A DNA stretch of 64,000 nucleotides from Spirochaetota bacterium. GTDB lineage: Bacteria; Spirochaetota; Spirochaetia; Treponematales; Rectinemataceae. The position numbers were made by a program, and so were the translations under genes. The DNA lies in contig JAJUJQ010000005.1 of the NCBI GenBank assembly GCA_029265255.1, forward strand, positions 62,001-126,000, read 5' to 3'. Below are positions 24,896 to 34,133 of the stretch, piece after piece; within the stretch, counting starts at the first letter, position 1, and each line of letters starts with the position of its first letter. The notes beneath the pieces were generated by a model. The model saw only the letters and a list, made by a program, of their open reading frames with translations, did not search any database and was not told where the DNA came from.

Positions 24896-26557
24896 TCATT
24901 CTCCTTCTTCAATCATGATTTTTGCCTGTGGGAGAAGCCTCAGGCTCATATATCCGCCACTGATGGAGCGGACAGATTTCTTTCCATACTGGACCAACTG
25001 CCGGCACGCGAGATGACCTTCGAATCCGGCCTTGCTGAGAATAAGAAGGTCGGTGTCGGGGAGCTCGTTAATCCGGTCGCGCAGTTCGTCAAGCGGGATG
25101 TGGATACTGCCTGCAATGTGCCCGTTGAGGTATTCCATGTAGGTGCGAACATCGAACACCGTTGCCTTGCTTTCCGCGATGAGCTGAACAGCCTCCCGCG
25201 CCGTAACAAAAGGCGAAAAACCAGACAGATGGTTGAGGGCTGCAAACGCGGCCATCTGCATGGGGTCGTTGGCGCTGGAGTAGGGTGGGGCGTAGGACAG
25301 ATCGAATTCGGCAACATCCTCGAGCGTCATGCCGCCATGGATCGCGGCCGCAAGCACATCGATTCGTTTTTCGACACCTTCCTTGCCGAATGCTTGAGCG
25401 CCGAGGATGCGGCCATCCGGTTTGCTGAATACAATCTTGAGGCTCAGGTCCTGGGCGCCAGGGTAATAGGTCGCATGATGCGCCTTGTGGATGGTTACCG
25501 CTTCTGCCTGCAGGCCTGCAGCCACGGCCGCTTTCTCAGAGAGGCCTGTCATTGAGAAGGTTGCGTCCATGATCTTGACAACCGAAGTCCCAAGGGCTCC
25601 ACGGTACTTCATCGATCCTCCAAGCGCATTTGTTGCTGCGATTCGTCCTTGTCGATTAGCCGGTCCTGCCAGCGGAATACGGACTCTCGCTCCATCCACG
25701 CGACGGACAACTTCAATCATATCCCCTGCGGCGTAGATGTCGGGGTCGCTGGTACGAAGAAATTCATCGACTGCAAGGCCTCCACTGGGCCCGACTGTCA
25801 GGCTGCTCTGTATTGCGAGGTCGAGATTCGGTCGCACACCGACAGCCAGCAGCACCAGATCAGCCGGAACGACGCTGCCATCATTCAGTATTACCTGGCG
25901 GGCTTGGAAATCGATCCGGGTAACAGATCGACCTGTAACGGTCCTGACTCCGTGCTCAGTCAGGGTTTCTTCGATCTGCGAAGCAAATTCTGGATCCGCT
26001 GGGGGCATAACCTGATCCAGAAGTTCGACGAGAGTAGTCGAAAGCCCTCGCTTGGAGAATGCTTCTGCGGCCTCAAGACCAATGAACCCGCCTCCAACGA
26101 CCACTGCATGCGCGGGCGAGTGTTCTCTGATGAACGCCTCGATCCGATCCGTATCGGGAATCGTCCAGAGATTGAAGACATTCGGACTGTCGATACCTTC
26201 GATAGGAAGCCTGACAGGGCTGCCGCCCTGCGCAAGAATAAGCTTATCGTACGCGACGCGTGATTCACCTCCACTTGTCCTGACAATAACTTGTTTTTCC
26301 TGCGTGTCGATGCGGACGGCTTCGGTATTCAGCATGACCTTGACCCGGTATCGGGCAAAGAAACCTTCGGCGGTCTGCAGAATGAGTTGACCGCGTCTTG
26401 CGATGTCACCGGAAATCCGGTATGGAAGGCCACAGTTCGCAAACGAAACATAGGGACCTTTTTCTATGATCGTGATATCCGCCTTCTCGTCGATGCGACG
26501 CGCGCGCGCGGCCGCGGTTGCTCCCGCTGCCACCCCGCCTATGATGACCAGTTTCAT
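24896..26557 (-). CDS. CoA-disulfide reductase-like flavoprotein with C-terminal rhodanese domain
   Basis: 553 residues. The first 440 are a FAD/NAD(P)H pyridine-nucleotide-disulfide oxidoreductase: IIGGVAAGATAA (FAD), SFANCGLPY with redox Cys42, VVVGGGFIGLEAAE (NADH), DIYAAGDM (FAD). Cys42 places it with CoADR/Npsr/NADH oxidases of the CoA-using group. Residues 460-553 are a rhodanese domain (VFDVRTYMEYLNGHI) in which the catalytic position is Ser508 (LILSKAGFEG). SD AGGAGG and a strong promoter stand upstream; the single rhodanese follows. In this family the fused form reduces CoA-persulfide or polysulfide. Oxygen or peroxide defence is an alternative role. Confidence 0.88.
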   Translation of the reverse strand: MKLVIIGGVAAGATAAARARRIDEKADITIIEKGPYVSFANCGLPYRISGDIARRGQLILQTAEGFFARYRVKVMLNTEAVRIDTQEKQVIVRTSGGESRVAYDKLILAQGGSPVRLPIEGIDSPNVFNLWTIPDTDRIEAFIREHSPAHAVVVGGGFIGLEAAEAFSKRGLSTTLVELLDQVMPPADPEFASQIEETLTEHGVRTVTGRSVTRIDFQARQVILNDGSVVPADLVLLAVGVRPNLDLAIQSSLTVGPSGGLAVDEFLRTSDPDIYAAGDMIEVVRRVDGARVRIPLAGPANRQGRIAATNALGGSMKYRGALGTSVVKIMDATFSMTGLSEKAAVAAGLQAEAVTIHKAHHATYYPGAQDLSLKIVFSKPDGRILGAQAFGKEGVEKRIDVLAAAIHGGMTLEDVAEFDLSYAPPYSSANDPMQMAAFAALNHLSGFSPFVTAREAVQLIAESKATVFDVRTYMEYLNGHIAGSIHIPLDELRDRINELPDTDLLILSKAGFEGHLACRQLVQYGKKSVRSISGGYMSLRLLPQAKIMIEEGE

Positions 26558-26584
26558 TGCATCCTCCTGAGATTTATAGATATG

Positions 26585-26613
26585 TATATATAGATTTTAT
26601 CATATATAGTCAA
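26585..26613 (-). promoter_or_regulatory. Promoter of the reductase-rhodanese operon
   Basis: Minus strand TTGACT (26613-26608), 17-base spacer, TATATA (26590-26585). The region is extremely AT-rich, with a repeated TAGATTTAT-type word that could serve as an operator. Confidence 0.65.
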
Positions 26614-26754
26614 GAGGCTAATAAATAAAATTTGCCTTTCATCCAGCCCTAGCATTCTAAAAAGTAATGTATTCAATAGTGAGTATCGCGCAAGCAACGA
26701 CCGCAGGCAACAGCCGCATTGCCTCAAAGCCCTTCTGTAAAGTACAACAGATCC

Positions 26755-27951
26755 ATGCTGGCACAATTTTCTTCGAGGTCAGACGCGGGGGAATCAGCTC
26801 CTAACCTCCTTGCGGAAATGAGAGAGAATTGGCTCAGGGGCGGTGTTCCATTGCGCGACCTTTCTCTCAGCAACCCGACCATGGTCGGTCTGGAGCGCCC
26901 TTCAGCTTTGTTCGATCTTGTCGATATCCGAAACCGTGAATATCATCCGGATCCACGAGGTCTGCGTACATCGCGCGAAGCGCTCGCAGCGCATATGTCC
27001 AGACTTGGGCGTACTGTGGATCCGGACAGAATTTTTTTCTGTGCATCTACTTCCGAAGCGTATTCGTGGCTATTCAAGCTCCTGTGCGACCCCGAAGACA
27101 TTGTTCTGATTCCTCGTCCGGGCTATCCACTCTTTGAGCACCTCGCCCGCATGGAGTGTGTGGAACCAGTTCCCTATCGCCTCGAATATGCGCATCCGTC
27201 AGGCTGGTACGTGGATTTCGACAGTCTGGACACTTTTTTATCCAGCTCGCAGGGTACGCGCGCGAGAGCGCTCATTGTCATCAATCCGAACAATCCGACG
27301 GGGTCATACATCCGACTGCGGGAACGGGAGGAGATTCTCAGACTCTGTGTCAGACATTCGCTGGCACTGATTTCCGACGAGGTATTCTTCGATTTTTCGC
27401 TTGACGATGCCTGCGAAAAGCTCAGTTTTGCAGGCGAAAGCCAAGCACTCACATTTGTGCTTGATGGGCTTTCAAAACGCTTGGGTATGCCCCAGATGAA
27501 ACTTGGATGGATTTCGGTATCAGGGCCCAGAGCTGAAGCCGAGCGTGCCTGTCGCAGACTTGAATTGATTGCGGATACCTTCCTCTCAGCCGGAACACCC
27601 ATCATGAACGCCCTTCCACAGCTGCTTTCCGCCGAGCGGGATTTTCTTGCGCTCATGAATGATCGCATCAGAAAGAACTACATGAACTATCGCCAGATTC
27701 TTGAGATCGAGCACAGCCCGCACCGGGTCATGCGAACCCAGGGCGGATGGACCGCACTTGTGGAGAGCCCTTCATTGGCCGGAGAAGAGGAGATAGCGCT
27801 CAGGCTGCTCCAGGAAAAGGCAATTGCCGCTCAGCCAGGATATTTTTTTGACATGGAACGAGGTGTGCATTTCGCGTTCAGTCTTATTCTGCCGCCAGAC
27901 GATGCCAGGGCAATGGCCATGGACTATCGCGACCTTTTCGCCGCTTTGTGA
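26755..27951 (+). CDS. PLP-dependent aminotransferase, class I/II
   Basis: 398 residues from ATG 26755 (a TTG 36 bases upstream is also in frame; neither has an SD). Fold type I aminotransferase features: YHPDPRGLRTSREALAAHM, the Asn of NPNNPTGS, SDEVFFDF, and the PLP lysine in DGLSKRLGMPQMKLGW. The C-terminal Arg that would bind the substrate carboxylate is not obvious. It resembles the alanine/aspartate-type group, but the amino donor and acceptor cannot be assigned. It stands alone, 65 bases before folD on the same strand. Confidence 0.82.
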   Translation: MLAQFSSRSDAGESAPNLLAEMRENWLRGGVPLRDLSLSNPTMVGLERPSALFDLVDIRNREYHPDPRGLRTSREALAAHMSRLGRTVDPDRIFFCASTSEAYSWLFKLLCDPEDIVLIPRPGYPLFEHLARMECVEPVPYRLEYAHPSGWYVDFDSLDTFLSSSQGTRARALIVINPNNPTGSYIRLREREEILRLCVRHSLALISDEVFFDFSLDDACEKLSFAGESQALTFVLDGLSKRLGMPQMKLGWISVSGPRAEAERACRRLELIADTFLSAGTPIMNALPQLLSAERDFLALMNDRIRKNYMNYRQILEIEHSPHRVMRTQGGWTALVESPSLAGEEEIALRLLQEKAIAAQPGYFFDMERGVHFAFSLILPPDDARAMAMDYRDLFAAL

Positions 27952-28016
27952 CAGATACTGGGTTCCCTTCATGACGCGATGCCCCTGAATATAGTATCTT
28001 TCTCCTGGGAGGAATC

Positions 28017-28913
28017 ATGGCCGCACAGATTATTGACGGCAAGCGGATTTCCGAGGAGATCCGGGTCGAACTTCAGGCGAAGGTAAAAGACCTTGCGGTC
28101 CGTGGAATCATTCCTGGTCTTGCGGTCATCCTTGTCGGAGACAACCCTGCCTCGATTTCCTATGTGACAGCCAAGGAAAAGGCATGCGCCGAGCTGGGCA
28201 TGCTGAGTTTTGAGACGCGGTTTCCCTCTGACATTTCCGAATCGATTCTCATTGAGAAGATCGAAGCCTGCAATCGTGATCCAGCGGTCCATGGCATTCT
28301 TGTGCAGCTGCCTTTGCCGCCGCATATCGATGAGCATAAGGTGATTGCAGCCATCGATCCAGCGAAGGATGTGGATGGTTTTACGCCGGATAATCTCGGC
28401 AGGATGATGCGTGATGAACCTGGCCATGTTCCCTGTACGCCGCTTGGTATCATTGAGCTTCTGAAACGGAGCGGTGTACCGATGAATGGAGCCAATGCGG
28501 TCGTTGTCGGGCGTTCGAATATCGTAGGGAAGCCGCTTTCCATCTTGATGATGCGAAAATCGATAAACGCGACAGTGACAGTCTGTCATACCGGGACACG
28601 CGATTTGTCGTTTCATGTAAGGAATGCCGATATTGTGGTCGCGTGTGCCGGAAAACCAGGATTGGTAACCGCGGAGATGATAAAACCGGGGGCCTGTGTG
28701 ATCGACGTCGGCGTGAATCGGATTTCGGATTCTTCAAAAAAGAGCGGTTATCGCTTGACAGGAGATGTGGATTTTCAATCGGTGTCTCAGGTCGCAGGGT
28801 GGATCACTCCGGTCCCTGGTGGCGTTGGTCCCATGACTATTACCATGTTGCTGTCGAATACCATCGACGCAGCGGCAGGCATCGCTGCGGTGTCGAACGC
28901 GCGAAGCCATTGA
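28017..28913 (+). CDS. folD: Methylene-THF dehydrogenase / methenyl-THF cyclohydrolase
   Basis: Interconverts 5,10-methylene-, methenyl- and 10-formyl-THF. 298 residues with the family blocks YVTAKEKACAELGM (catalytic Lys), VHGILVQLPLPPHI, DVDGFTPDNLG, the NADP-binding VVVGRSNIVGKPL and the signature TPVPGGVGPMT. SD GGGAGG before ATG. It is followed 18 bases later by folE2, forming a pterin/one-carbon pair, and ftcD upstream supplies methenyl-THF. Confidence 0.96.
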   Translation: MAAQIIDGKRISEEIRVELQAKVKDLAVRGIIPGLAVILVGDNPASISYVTAKEKACAELGMLSFETRFPSDISESILIEKIEACNRDPAVHGILVQLPLPPHIDEHKVIAAIDPAKDVDGFTPDNLGRMMRDEPGHVPCTPLGIIELLKRSGVPMNGANAVVVGRSNIVGKPLSILMMRKSINATVTVCHTGTRDLSFHVRNADIVVACAGKPGLVTAEMIKPGACVIDVGVNRISDSSKKSGYRLTGDVDFQSVSQVAGWITPVPGGVGPMTITMLLSNTIDAAAGIAAVSNARSH

Positions 28914-28931
28914 TGGAAAAGAAGGACAGGC

Positions 28932-29777
28932 ATGCAGGAACAGGAACGGCCGATGGCTGATGTGCAATCGATGAAGGATGATCGCCGCATTTCCATCCAG
29001 AAAGTAGGTGTGAAAGGCGTCAGGTATCCGATAACTTTGCTGGATAAGGCAGACAAGGTGCAACATACCACCGCAACCGTCAATCTCTTCGCAGATCTGC
29101 CGCACGACTTTAAAGGCACTCACATGAGCCGTTTCATAGAGGTGTTCGAGGAATATCGCCACGACCTCTCGATGCCGAATGTCCTTCGCATGCTCCGCAA
29201 AATTCGAAAGGAATTGGAGGCGGAGACGGCCTATACCGATATCCATTTCCCGTACTTCGTGAAGAAACTGGCGCCAGTGAGCGGTCAGCAGTCGATAATG
29301 GCTTACGACTGCACCTACGAAGCGAGTTGTTCTCAGAAGGGGCATCGTTTCATCGCAGGTGTCACAGTTCCAGTTCAGACCGTTTGTCCCTGTTCTAAGG
29401 CGATATCCGATGCTGGCGCTCATAATCAGAGGGGGCTGGTGACGCTCAAAGTCTCGCTGGGGCCGTTTTTCTGGTTTGAAGATTTGATCAGGATTGTGGA
29501 GGAATCAGGTTCGAGCGAGATTTTTACCCTCCTTAAAAGGGAAGACGAGAAATATGTCACGGAACGTGCCTACAGCCAACCAAGATTCGTAGAAGACGTT
29601 GTCCGGGAGGTGTATCGGAAAGTGGATGCGATAGGCCGTTTCCCCTGGTTTTCGGTTGAAGCGGAAAATTTCGAGAGCATCCACAATCATTCGGCCTATG
29701 CCTATGTTGAAAAAAGCGAGCGATCGACCATCGAGCCGGTACCTGGAGAACCCGGCAGAATCGATTCGCTGTCGTAG
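28932..29777 (+). CDS. folE2: GTP cyclohydrolase I type IB (FolE2)
   Basis: Converts GTP to 7,8-dihydroneopterin triphosphate, the branch point for folate and for queuosine (QueD is encoded at 38575). 281 residues, COG1469 type, not homologous in motif detail to classical FolE. Seen: GVKGVRYPI, catalytic Cys in TVCPCSKAISD, and IHNHSAYAYVE near the end. FolE2 can use Mn or other metals when zinc is scarce, so it may allow folate synthesis under zinc limitation; no zinc-repressor site is visible. ATG 28932 has AAGGA nearby; ATG 28953 is the alternative. Confidence 0.93.
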   Translation: MQEQERPMADVQSMKDDRRISIQKVGVKGVRYPITLLDKADKVQHTTATVNLFADLPHDFKGTHMSRFIEVFEEYRHDLSMPNVLRMLRKIRKELEAETAYTDIHFPYFVKKLAPVSGQQSIMAYDCTYEASCSQKGHRFIAGVTVPVQTVCPCSKAISDAGAHNQRGLVTLKVSLGPFFWFEDLIRIVEESGSSEIFTLLKREDEKYVTERAYSQPRFVEDVVREVYRKVDAIGRFPWFSVEAENFESIHNHSAYAYVEKSERSTIEPVPGEPGRIDSLS

Positions 29778-29829
29778 TGTGAAAAACAGGCATGTACCAT
29801 GCCGATGCCATAATAGAAGTGAGGATACT

Positions 29830-30183
29830 ATGGAAAATTTGCCTGTAGATCCACGCAGTCTGACTGATAGAGGAACGCGAGGTGTCATGTCGACGGCAGG
29901 GGGGCTGGGGCTTCTTGGTGTCAACTGGCTTCTCGGGGTCCCTGTCGTGGGGACTGTCATTTCAATAGGACTGCTCGGGCTAGGAGCCATAGGGCTGTTC
30001 GGAAAGACAAAAACCGATAAGACATCAGGCACTGTGCTGACCGCTGCCGGCATCGCGGGGCTGACTACCTTATTCGTGCCGGGGCTTTCCCATTCTTTAT
30101 TGTCGCTTGGCGGAATCGGATTGCTCGGATATGGTGTCTACAACCTCATTGGTTTCGCAAAAGGGCTCTCTCACAAGAAATGA
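29830..30183 (+). CDS. Small glycine-rich membrane protein
   Basis: 117 residues from ATG 29830, which has SD GAGG five bases upstream; a longer frame starting inside folE2 is not supported. Polar N-terminus, then hydrophobic Gly/Leu-rich segments (about 22-58 and 67-110) broken by the charged loop GKTKTDKTSG, so three to four short membrane helices. No family recognised. Its stop overlaps the miaB start (ATGA), so the two are translated together. Function unknown. Confidence 0.7.
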   Translation: MENLPVDPRSLTDRGTRGVMSTAGGLGLLGVNWLLGVPVVGTVISIGLLGLGAIGLFGKTKTDKTSGTVLTAAGIAGLTTLFVPGLSHSLLSLGGIGLLGYGVYNLIGFAKGLSHKK

Positions 30184-31559
30184 AGACATATCACCTCGAA
30201 ACGTATGGATGTGAGATGAACAAGGCAGAATCGGCCTCAATGGAGATGATTCTGCGCGAACATGGATGGCAGCCATCCGAGGATACGAATGCGGATCTTG
30301 TCATCCTCAATACCTGTACGGTCAGAACCACGGCGGAAAACCGCGCATGGAGCCGCATTCATCAGCTCGCGGCACGCAAGAAGGAGCGGCCATTTACCCT
30401 GGCTGTCATGGGCTGCATGGCGGAACAGTACCGCGACGCCATGAAGAAAAAGGCTCCCGGTATTGATTATGTATTTGGCACATTCCAGAAACAGGCGTTC
30501 GGCCTCATGCTCGACCTTGTGTCGAGGGGCGAAAGGCTTGACCATATAGAAGAGAGCCCCTCGTATGTGTTCGGAGCGAGCCATCATGAGCCTGGCGCAT
30601 TCCGATCATTTCTGCCCATCATGCATGGCTGCAACAATTTCTGCACCTATTGCATCGTTCCTCATGTACGCGGCCGCGAGGTTTCCCGTGATCCAGCGAG
30701 TATCATCGCGGAGATAGACAAGCTCGAGGAGCTCGGCGTGCGGGAAGTAACCCTGCTTGGCCAGAATGTCAATTCCTACCGATGGCAGACGGCCGATGCG
30801 ACGATGGACTTTCCAGCGCTCCTTGCGCATATTGCCCAGCACCTGCATGAAAAACACAGAGATTCAAAGGATGCCGGCGGAGCGTGGCGCATGTCCCCTT
30901 CTGAGCGAGGAGATTCACGCATCGGGTGGATTCGGTTTTTAACAAGCCATCCCAAGGATCTTTCGGACCGCCTCATCGAAGTGATGGCTTCGGAACCGCT
31001 GTTGTGCCGGCATATTCATCTGCCAGTTCAGTCTGGTTCCAACGCCGTGCTTGCGCGGATGAACCGCCGTTACACTCGCGAATATTATCTCGACCTCACG
31101 CGGAAGCTCCGGACATCGCTGCCTGGGCTTACCCTTTCCACCGACATTCTGGTAGGTTTCCCCGGCGAAACCGAAGAGGATCTGGAGCAGACTCTGCAGC
31201 TGATGCGTGAGGTTCGCTTCAGCTATTCATTCATGTATCATTTCAATGTACGCAGCGGCACACCCGCTGCCTCCATGCCGGATCGCATTCCAGAAAAGAC
31301 AAAAAAAATGCGTCTTGCCAGGGTCATCGCGCTCCAGAAGGAGATTACGGCCAGCCTGATGCAGGAAAGGGTCGGCCAGGTGGATGAAGTACTCATCGAG
31401 GATGTATCGCGACGTTCAAAATCCGAGGTTCTTGCGCGAACAGCCCGTGACGAAATGGTGGTGTTCGCGGGCGACTCATCAAGGATTGGCCAGTTCGCGA
31501 AAGTAAGGCTCATTTCAATTGCGGGGCACACATTCAGAGGCGAAGAAGTGCGACCATGA
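30180..31559 (+). CDS. miaB: tRNA-2-methylthio-N6-isopentenyladenosine synthase MiaB
   Basis: Radical-SAM methylthiotransferase that adds the 2-methylthio group to i6A37 of tRNA. 459 residues: N-terminal UPF0004 domain with cluster cysteines 11, 46 and 79 (TYGCEMN, NTCTVR, MGCMAE), radical-SAM CNNFCTYC (151, 155, 158), and a C-terminal TRAM domain (VLIEDVSRRSKSEVLART). An insert of roughly 25 hydrophilic residues (about 222-247, HRDSKDAGGAWRM) interrupts the radical-SAM barrel compared with the usual sequence. Overlaps both neighbours by four bases. Confidence 0.94.
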   Translation: MKTYHLETYGCEMNKAESASMEMILREHGWQPSEDTNADLVILNTCTVRTTAENRAWSRIHQLAARKKERPFTLAVMGCMAEQYRDAMKKKAPGIDYVFGTFQKQAFGLMLDLVSRGERLDHIEESPSYVFGASHHEPGAFRSFLPIMHGCNNFCTYCIVPHVRGREVSRDPASIIAEIDKLEELGVREVTLLGQNVNSYRWQTADATMDFPALLAHIAQHLHEKHRDSKDAGGAWRMSPSERGDSRIGWIRFLTSHPKDLSDRLIEVMASEPLLCRHIHLPVQSGSNAVLARMNRRYTREYYLDLTRKLRTSLPGLTLSTDILVGFPGETEEDLEQTLQLMREVRFSYSFMYHFNVRSGTPAASMPDRIPEKTKKMRLARVIALQKEITASLMQERVGQVDEVLIEDVSRRSKSEVLARTARDEMVVFAGDSSRIGQFAKVRLISIAGHTFRGEEVRP

Positions 31560-32575
31560 GGGGACAAAAAAGGCGATTCGCGCGGCTAGAGATGCTCTCC
31601 GGACTTTTGGTATGCGTGCTGCTCGTATGTGCCATCCCGCATTCCGCCTCCGCGCAGGCCGTGAGTCTTTCGCAGGCTCGGAAAACCGTAAGCGCCGCCA
31701 AGACTCCCGAAGCGCTGCTTGCGGCCCTCTGCTCATCGCTGAGCGGCATGCAGCCGCGCGATGCCATTACGCTTGCAGAGGAATTCGAAACAAAAGTGCC
31801 TTCCACTTCAAGAGCCGAAATCCGCTTTCTTATCAGTGGTCTGCATCAGCTTCTCGGCCAGCCGGGACAGGCGGCACAATGGGCGCGAAAGGCCGCGGAA
31901 CTCGATAGACGCTATCTCATGCAGGCATTCCGGTTCGCTATGGCATCAGGTGATCTTGAAGCCGCGGAGGGGATCATTGGCCAAATGGGTCCCAACGACA
32001 CACAGCGGCTTCTTGCCGAGGCATGGATAATGCTCATGGATGGCAACTATGCGAACATTATCTCGATGCCGGTGCCATCCTCAGGAACCGTCGAGCAGCC
32101 GGTACGGAGGGAATTGCTGTTCCTCGCGTTTCTTGCCGATATCGGCGTCAAAGGTTCAGCGCTCCAGTCGGTTTCTCTTTTGGTGAGGGACTTTCCACAC
32201 TCGCCGGAAGCAGGCCTTGCCCAGGGCAGCGTGGTCGCGTCGGCGGAATTTATCCTGCAATCGGGGCTTGTAATAGGCTCGTCTCTTCGATCACTCGCGG
32301 CAGGAAGAGTGTTATCATCGAAAAGCCAGGATATAAAAATCGCGCCAGGGGCAAATGAAGAACGCTGGCTGCAGACCGGCTATTTTTCTTCCCGGGAAAA
32401 CGCGGAACGTTTTTCAAAGACCCTTGTTTCGCGCGGTTTTCGGACGCGGGTGGTAGAGACACGCAATTCGTCTGGCGAGCCAAGATGGGCCGTCCATGTT
32501 GCCGGAGGAGAAAACTGGCAAAAAACCCAGTCGGCTCTCAAGGACCAGGGGTTTGAATCGTATCTTGTCCCCTGA
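31556..32575 (+). CDS. Exported SPOR-domain protein
   Basis: 339 residues. A Sec signal peptide (MLSGLLVCVLLVCAIPHSASA) is followed by a helical, TPR-like middle (AEIRFLISGLHQLLGQPGQAAQWARKAAELD and similar) and, from about residue 268, a SPOR domain (RWLQTGYFSSRENAERFSKTLVSRGF ... WAVHVAG) of about 70 residues. SPOR domains bind peptidoglycan strands stripped of stem peptides at division sites. So this is a periplasmic envelope protein with a protein-interaction body. Overlap with miaB (ATGA) shows translational coupling. It ends the folD unit; no clear terminator follows. Confidence 0.82.
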   Translation: MRGQKRRFARLEMLSGLLVCVLLVCAIPHSASAQAVSLSQARKTVSAAKTPEALLAALCSSLSGMQPRDAITLAEEFETKVPSTSRAEIRFLISGLHQLLGQPGQAAQWARKAAELDRRYLMQAFRFAMASGDLEAAEGIIGQMGPNDTQRLLAEAWIMLMDGNYANIISMPVPSSGTVEQPVRRELLFLAFLADIGVKGSALQSVSLLVRDFPHSPEAGLAQGSVVASAEFILQSGLVIGSSLRSLAAGRVLSSKSQDIKIAPGANEERWLQTGYFSSRENAERFSKTLVSRGFRTRVVETRNSSGEPRWAVHVAGGENWQKTQSALKDQGFESYLVP

Positions 32576-32634
32576 ATGTCGATCCAAAGCGGTTCTGCGC
32601 GCGGGGCTGTCGTAGCCAGGTCTCCGCGATTCGC

Positions 32635-34056
32635 TCAGCTAGTTTTGGACAACACGATCGGAGGGCGCCTCAGGAGCGAAATGCCTTGAGGTCCAGCTTT
32701 TGCTGGTTCTAGGACAAGACGCGCGATCTTTCCTTCTGGTGTTCGCGACACTGACGCCGCGAATAGCATCCGCTCCTTAGGAATACCGTTCGGATCAAGG
32801 GCAAGGAATTCCAGAACCTGTACGCCATTCCATAGATGTAGGTGCGAAATGCCTTCGTAGTATCTGCCTTTAATGACAAGGATTGTCTTTGTCTCGCTCA
32901 TGACGAGGACGGAATGTTCCAATCCAAGGTATCTGCCTGAAAGATCCTCCAGCGTGAGAGAAGAAGTCGGTTCCGGTGTCTTTGTGGAGGGAATGGGTTC
33001 GGCGCAATACAGACCCGACCACCCCTCGTCGCGGCGGAAGCGTGACACCTGCTGATCTATGATAGAGACAAGGATCTGGTCTTTTTCTCTCGATTCGATT
33101 GTGATGACTCTGTCCAGATCACTCGACTCCGAAGTACTGCAGGTGATGTACAGTCTATTCCCGCTTCGTGCGGTATGAAGGATCATCCATCGCTGCTGGA
33201 TAGCCCCGCTGCTGAAAATGATTTCCTGGTTCATCATATCGAAAAATAGGGAACGATAGTCCTCGGCTTCGACTTTTACCCAAAATGGCTTGAGCCATTT
33301 CTGAAAATCCTCCACAGAGGTACCTGGTGGACCATCATGCCCTGCAATCGAGGTTACGCTCACCAATGTTCGCGTCAATTGCTCGAATGTTCGGAGTCTT
33401 GCGTTATAACGGAATTCGGTTCTAAGGATCCCCTGCCCAGACTCGAGAAAAACTTCTGAAACGATCCGCACGGCACGTTCGGCGTCTTGTGCGGCATTCT
33501 GAAGCAGGGTTAGGGATGACGCGCTTCCGGAGAACGCGACCCCATATCCTCTGCTCCCATCACGTCGAACGATCGCGAGGTACTGCTGGTTCGAAAGGTC
33601 CAGCCCCTGAATGACTAGATCCACTGTTCCGTCACCTGTGACATCTTCAGCAAGCACAATGACGGATTCGGCATCAACATGGCCGAGTGGGATGTCCGCG
33701 AACCGCACATAGAGACCGCTGGACGGCGCGAACTCCGCGACAATGAGGTTGAGTACCTTCGAATCCGTGCTTTTTCTGGCAAGAATGACTTCCTCAAATT
33801 CCTCGTCCTCATCGATATTCATATCGATAGTCCTGAGGAATAATTCCTCTGGCTGGGGATTGATTCTGGCGCGCTGGGGGACGCGGGCTGCATTTGTATC
33901 TACGCTTCTTCCTGATGCGGCGTTGGTATCGAGGACCACAATACGCTGCGCGAGGGGCACTGATGCCCGCAGCGTTTCCTGTCTATGGAGCGCTGCGAAC
34001 CACGCCGCTAAAACAAAGGCAAGCGCAAATGCGACAATGTGGAGTCTTTTCAGCAC
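32635..34056 (-). CDS. Exported protein of unknown function with Ca-binding-like repeats
   Basis: 473 residues, GTG start at 34056 with AAGGA about ten bases upstream. An uncleaved or cleaved N-terminal helix (LHIVAFALAFVLAAWFAALH) directs export. In the mature part, IDMNIDEDEEFEEVIL and VTGDGTVDLVIQG look like FG-GAP/EF-hand-type Asp-rich loops that bind calcium. The C-terminal 150 residues are beta-rich. No protease motif (HExxH) is present. It resembles, in broad layout only, treponemal pallilysin-related surface proteins; I cannot establish homology. Lies downstream of rocD with a large imperfect inverted repeat between. Confidence 0.6.
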   Translation of the reverse strand: MLKRLHIVAFALAFVLAAWFAALHRQETLRASVPLAQRIVVLDTNAASGRSVDTNAARVPQRARINPQPEELFLRTIDMNIDEDEEFEEVILARKSTDSKVLNLIVAEFAPSSGLYVRFADIPLGHVDAESVIVLAEDVTGDGTVDLVIQGLDLSNQQYLAIVRRDGSRGYGVAFSGSASSLTLLQNAAQDAERAVRIVSEVFLESGQGILRTEFRYNARLRTFEQLTRTLVSVTSIAGHDGPPGTSVEDFQKWLKPFWVKVEAEDYRSLFFDMMNQEIIFSSGAIQQRWMILHTARSGNRLYITCSTSESSDLDRVITIESREKDQILVSIIDQQVSRFRRDEGWSGLYCAEPIPSTKTPEPTSSLTLEDLSGRYLGLEHSVLVMSETKTILVIKGRYYEGISHLHLWNGVQVLEFLALDPNGIPKERMLFAASVSRTPEGKIARLVLEPAKAGPQGISLLRRPPIVLSKTS

Positions 34057-34077
34057 GCGATCCGATCCTTTCTCGCC

Positions 34078-34116
34078 GAGCCGGCCATGGCGGTGCGGGG
34101 TACCATGACCGGCCTC
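34078..34116. repeat. Imperfect inverted repeat between rocD and the exported protein gene
   Basis: GAGCCGGCCATGG (34078-34090) pairs with CCATGACCGGCCTC (34103-34116) with one bulge and one mismatch. On the minus strand the T run precedes rather than follows the stem, so it is not a standard terminator; it may protect the rocD message end or regulate the next gene. Confidence 0.45.
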
Positions 34117-34133
34117 GGGAAAAAACTATTGTA

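Noticed and set aside
29656..29829. Extended N-terminus of the small membrane protein
   Set aside because: Would lie inside folE2 in another frame; ATG 29830 has its own SD.
32635..34056. Metalloprotease (pallilysin-type) annotation
   Set aside because: No HExxH motif is present; only a loose similarity in layout and Asp-rich loops, so it is left as unknown.
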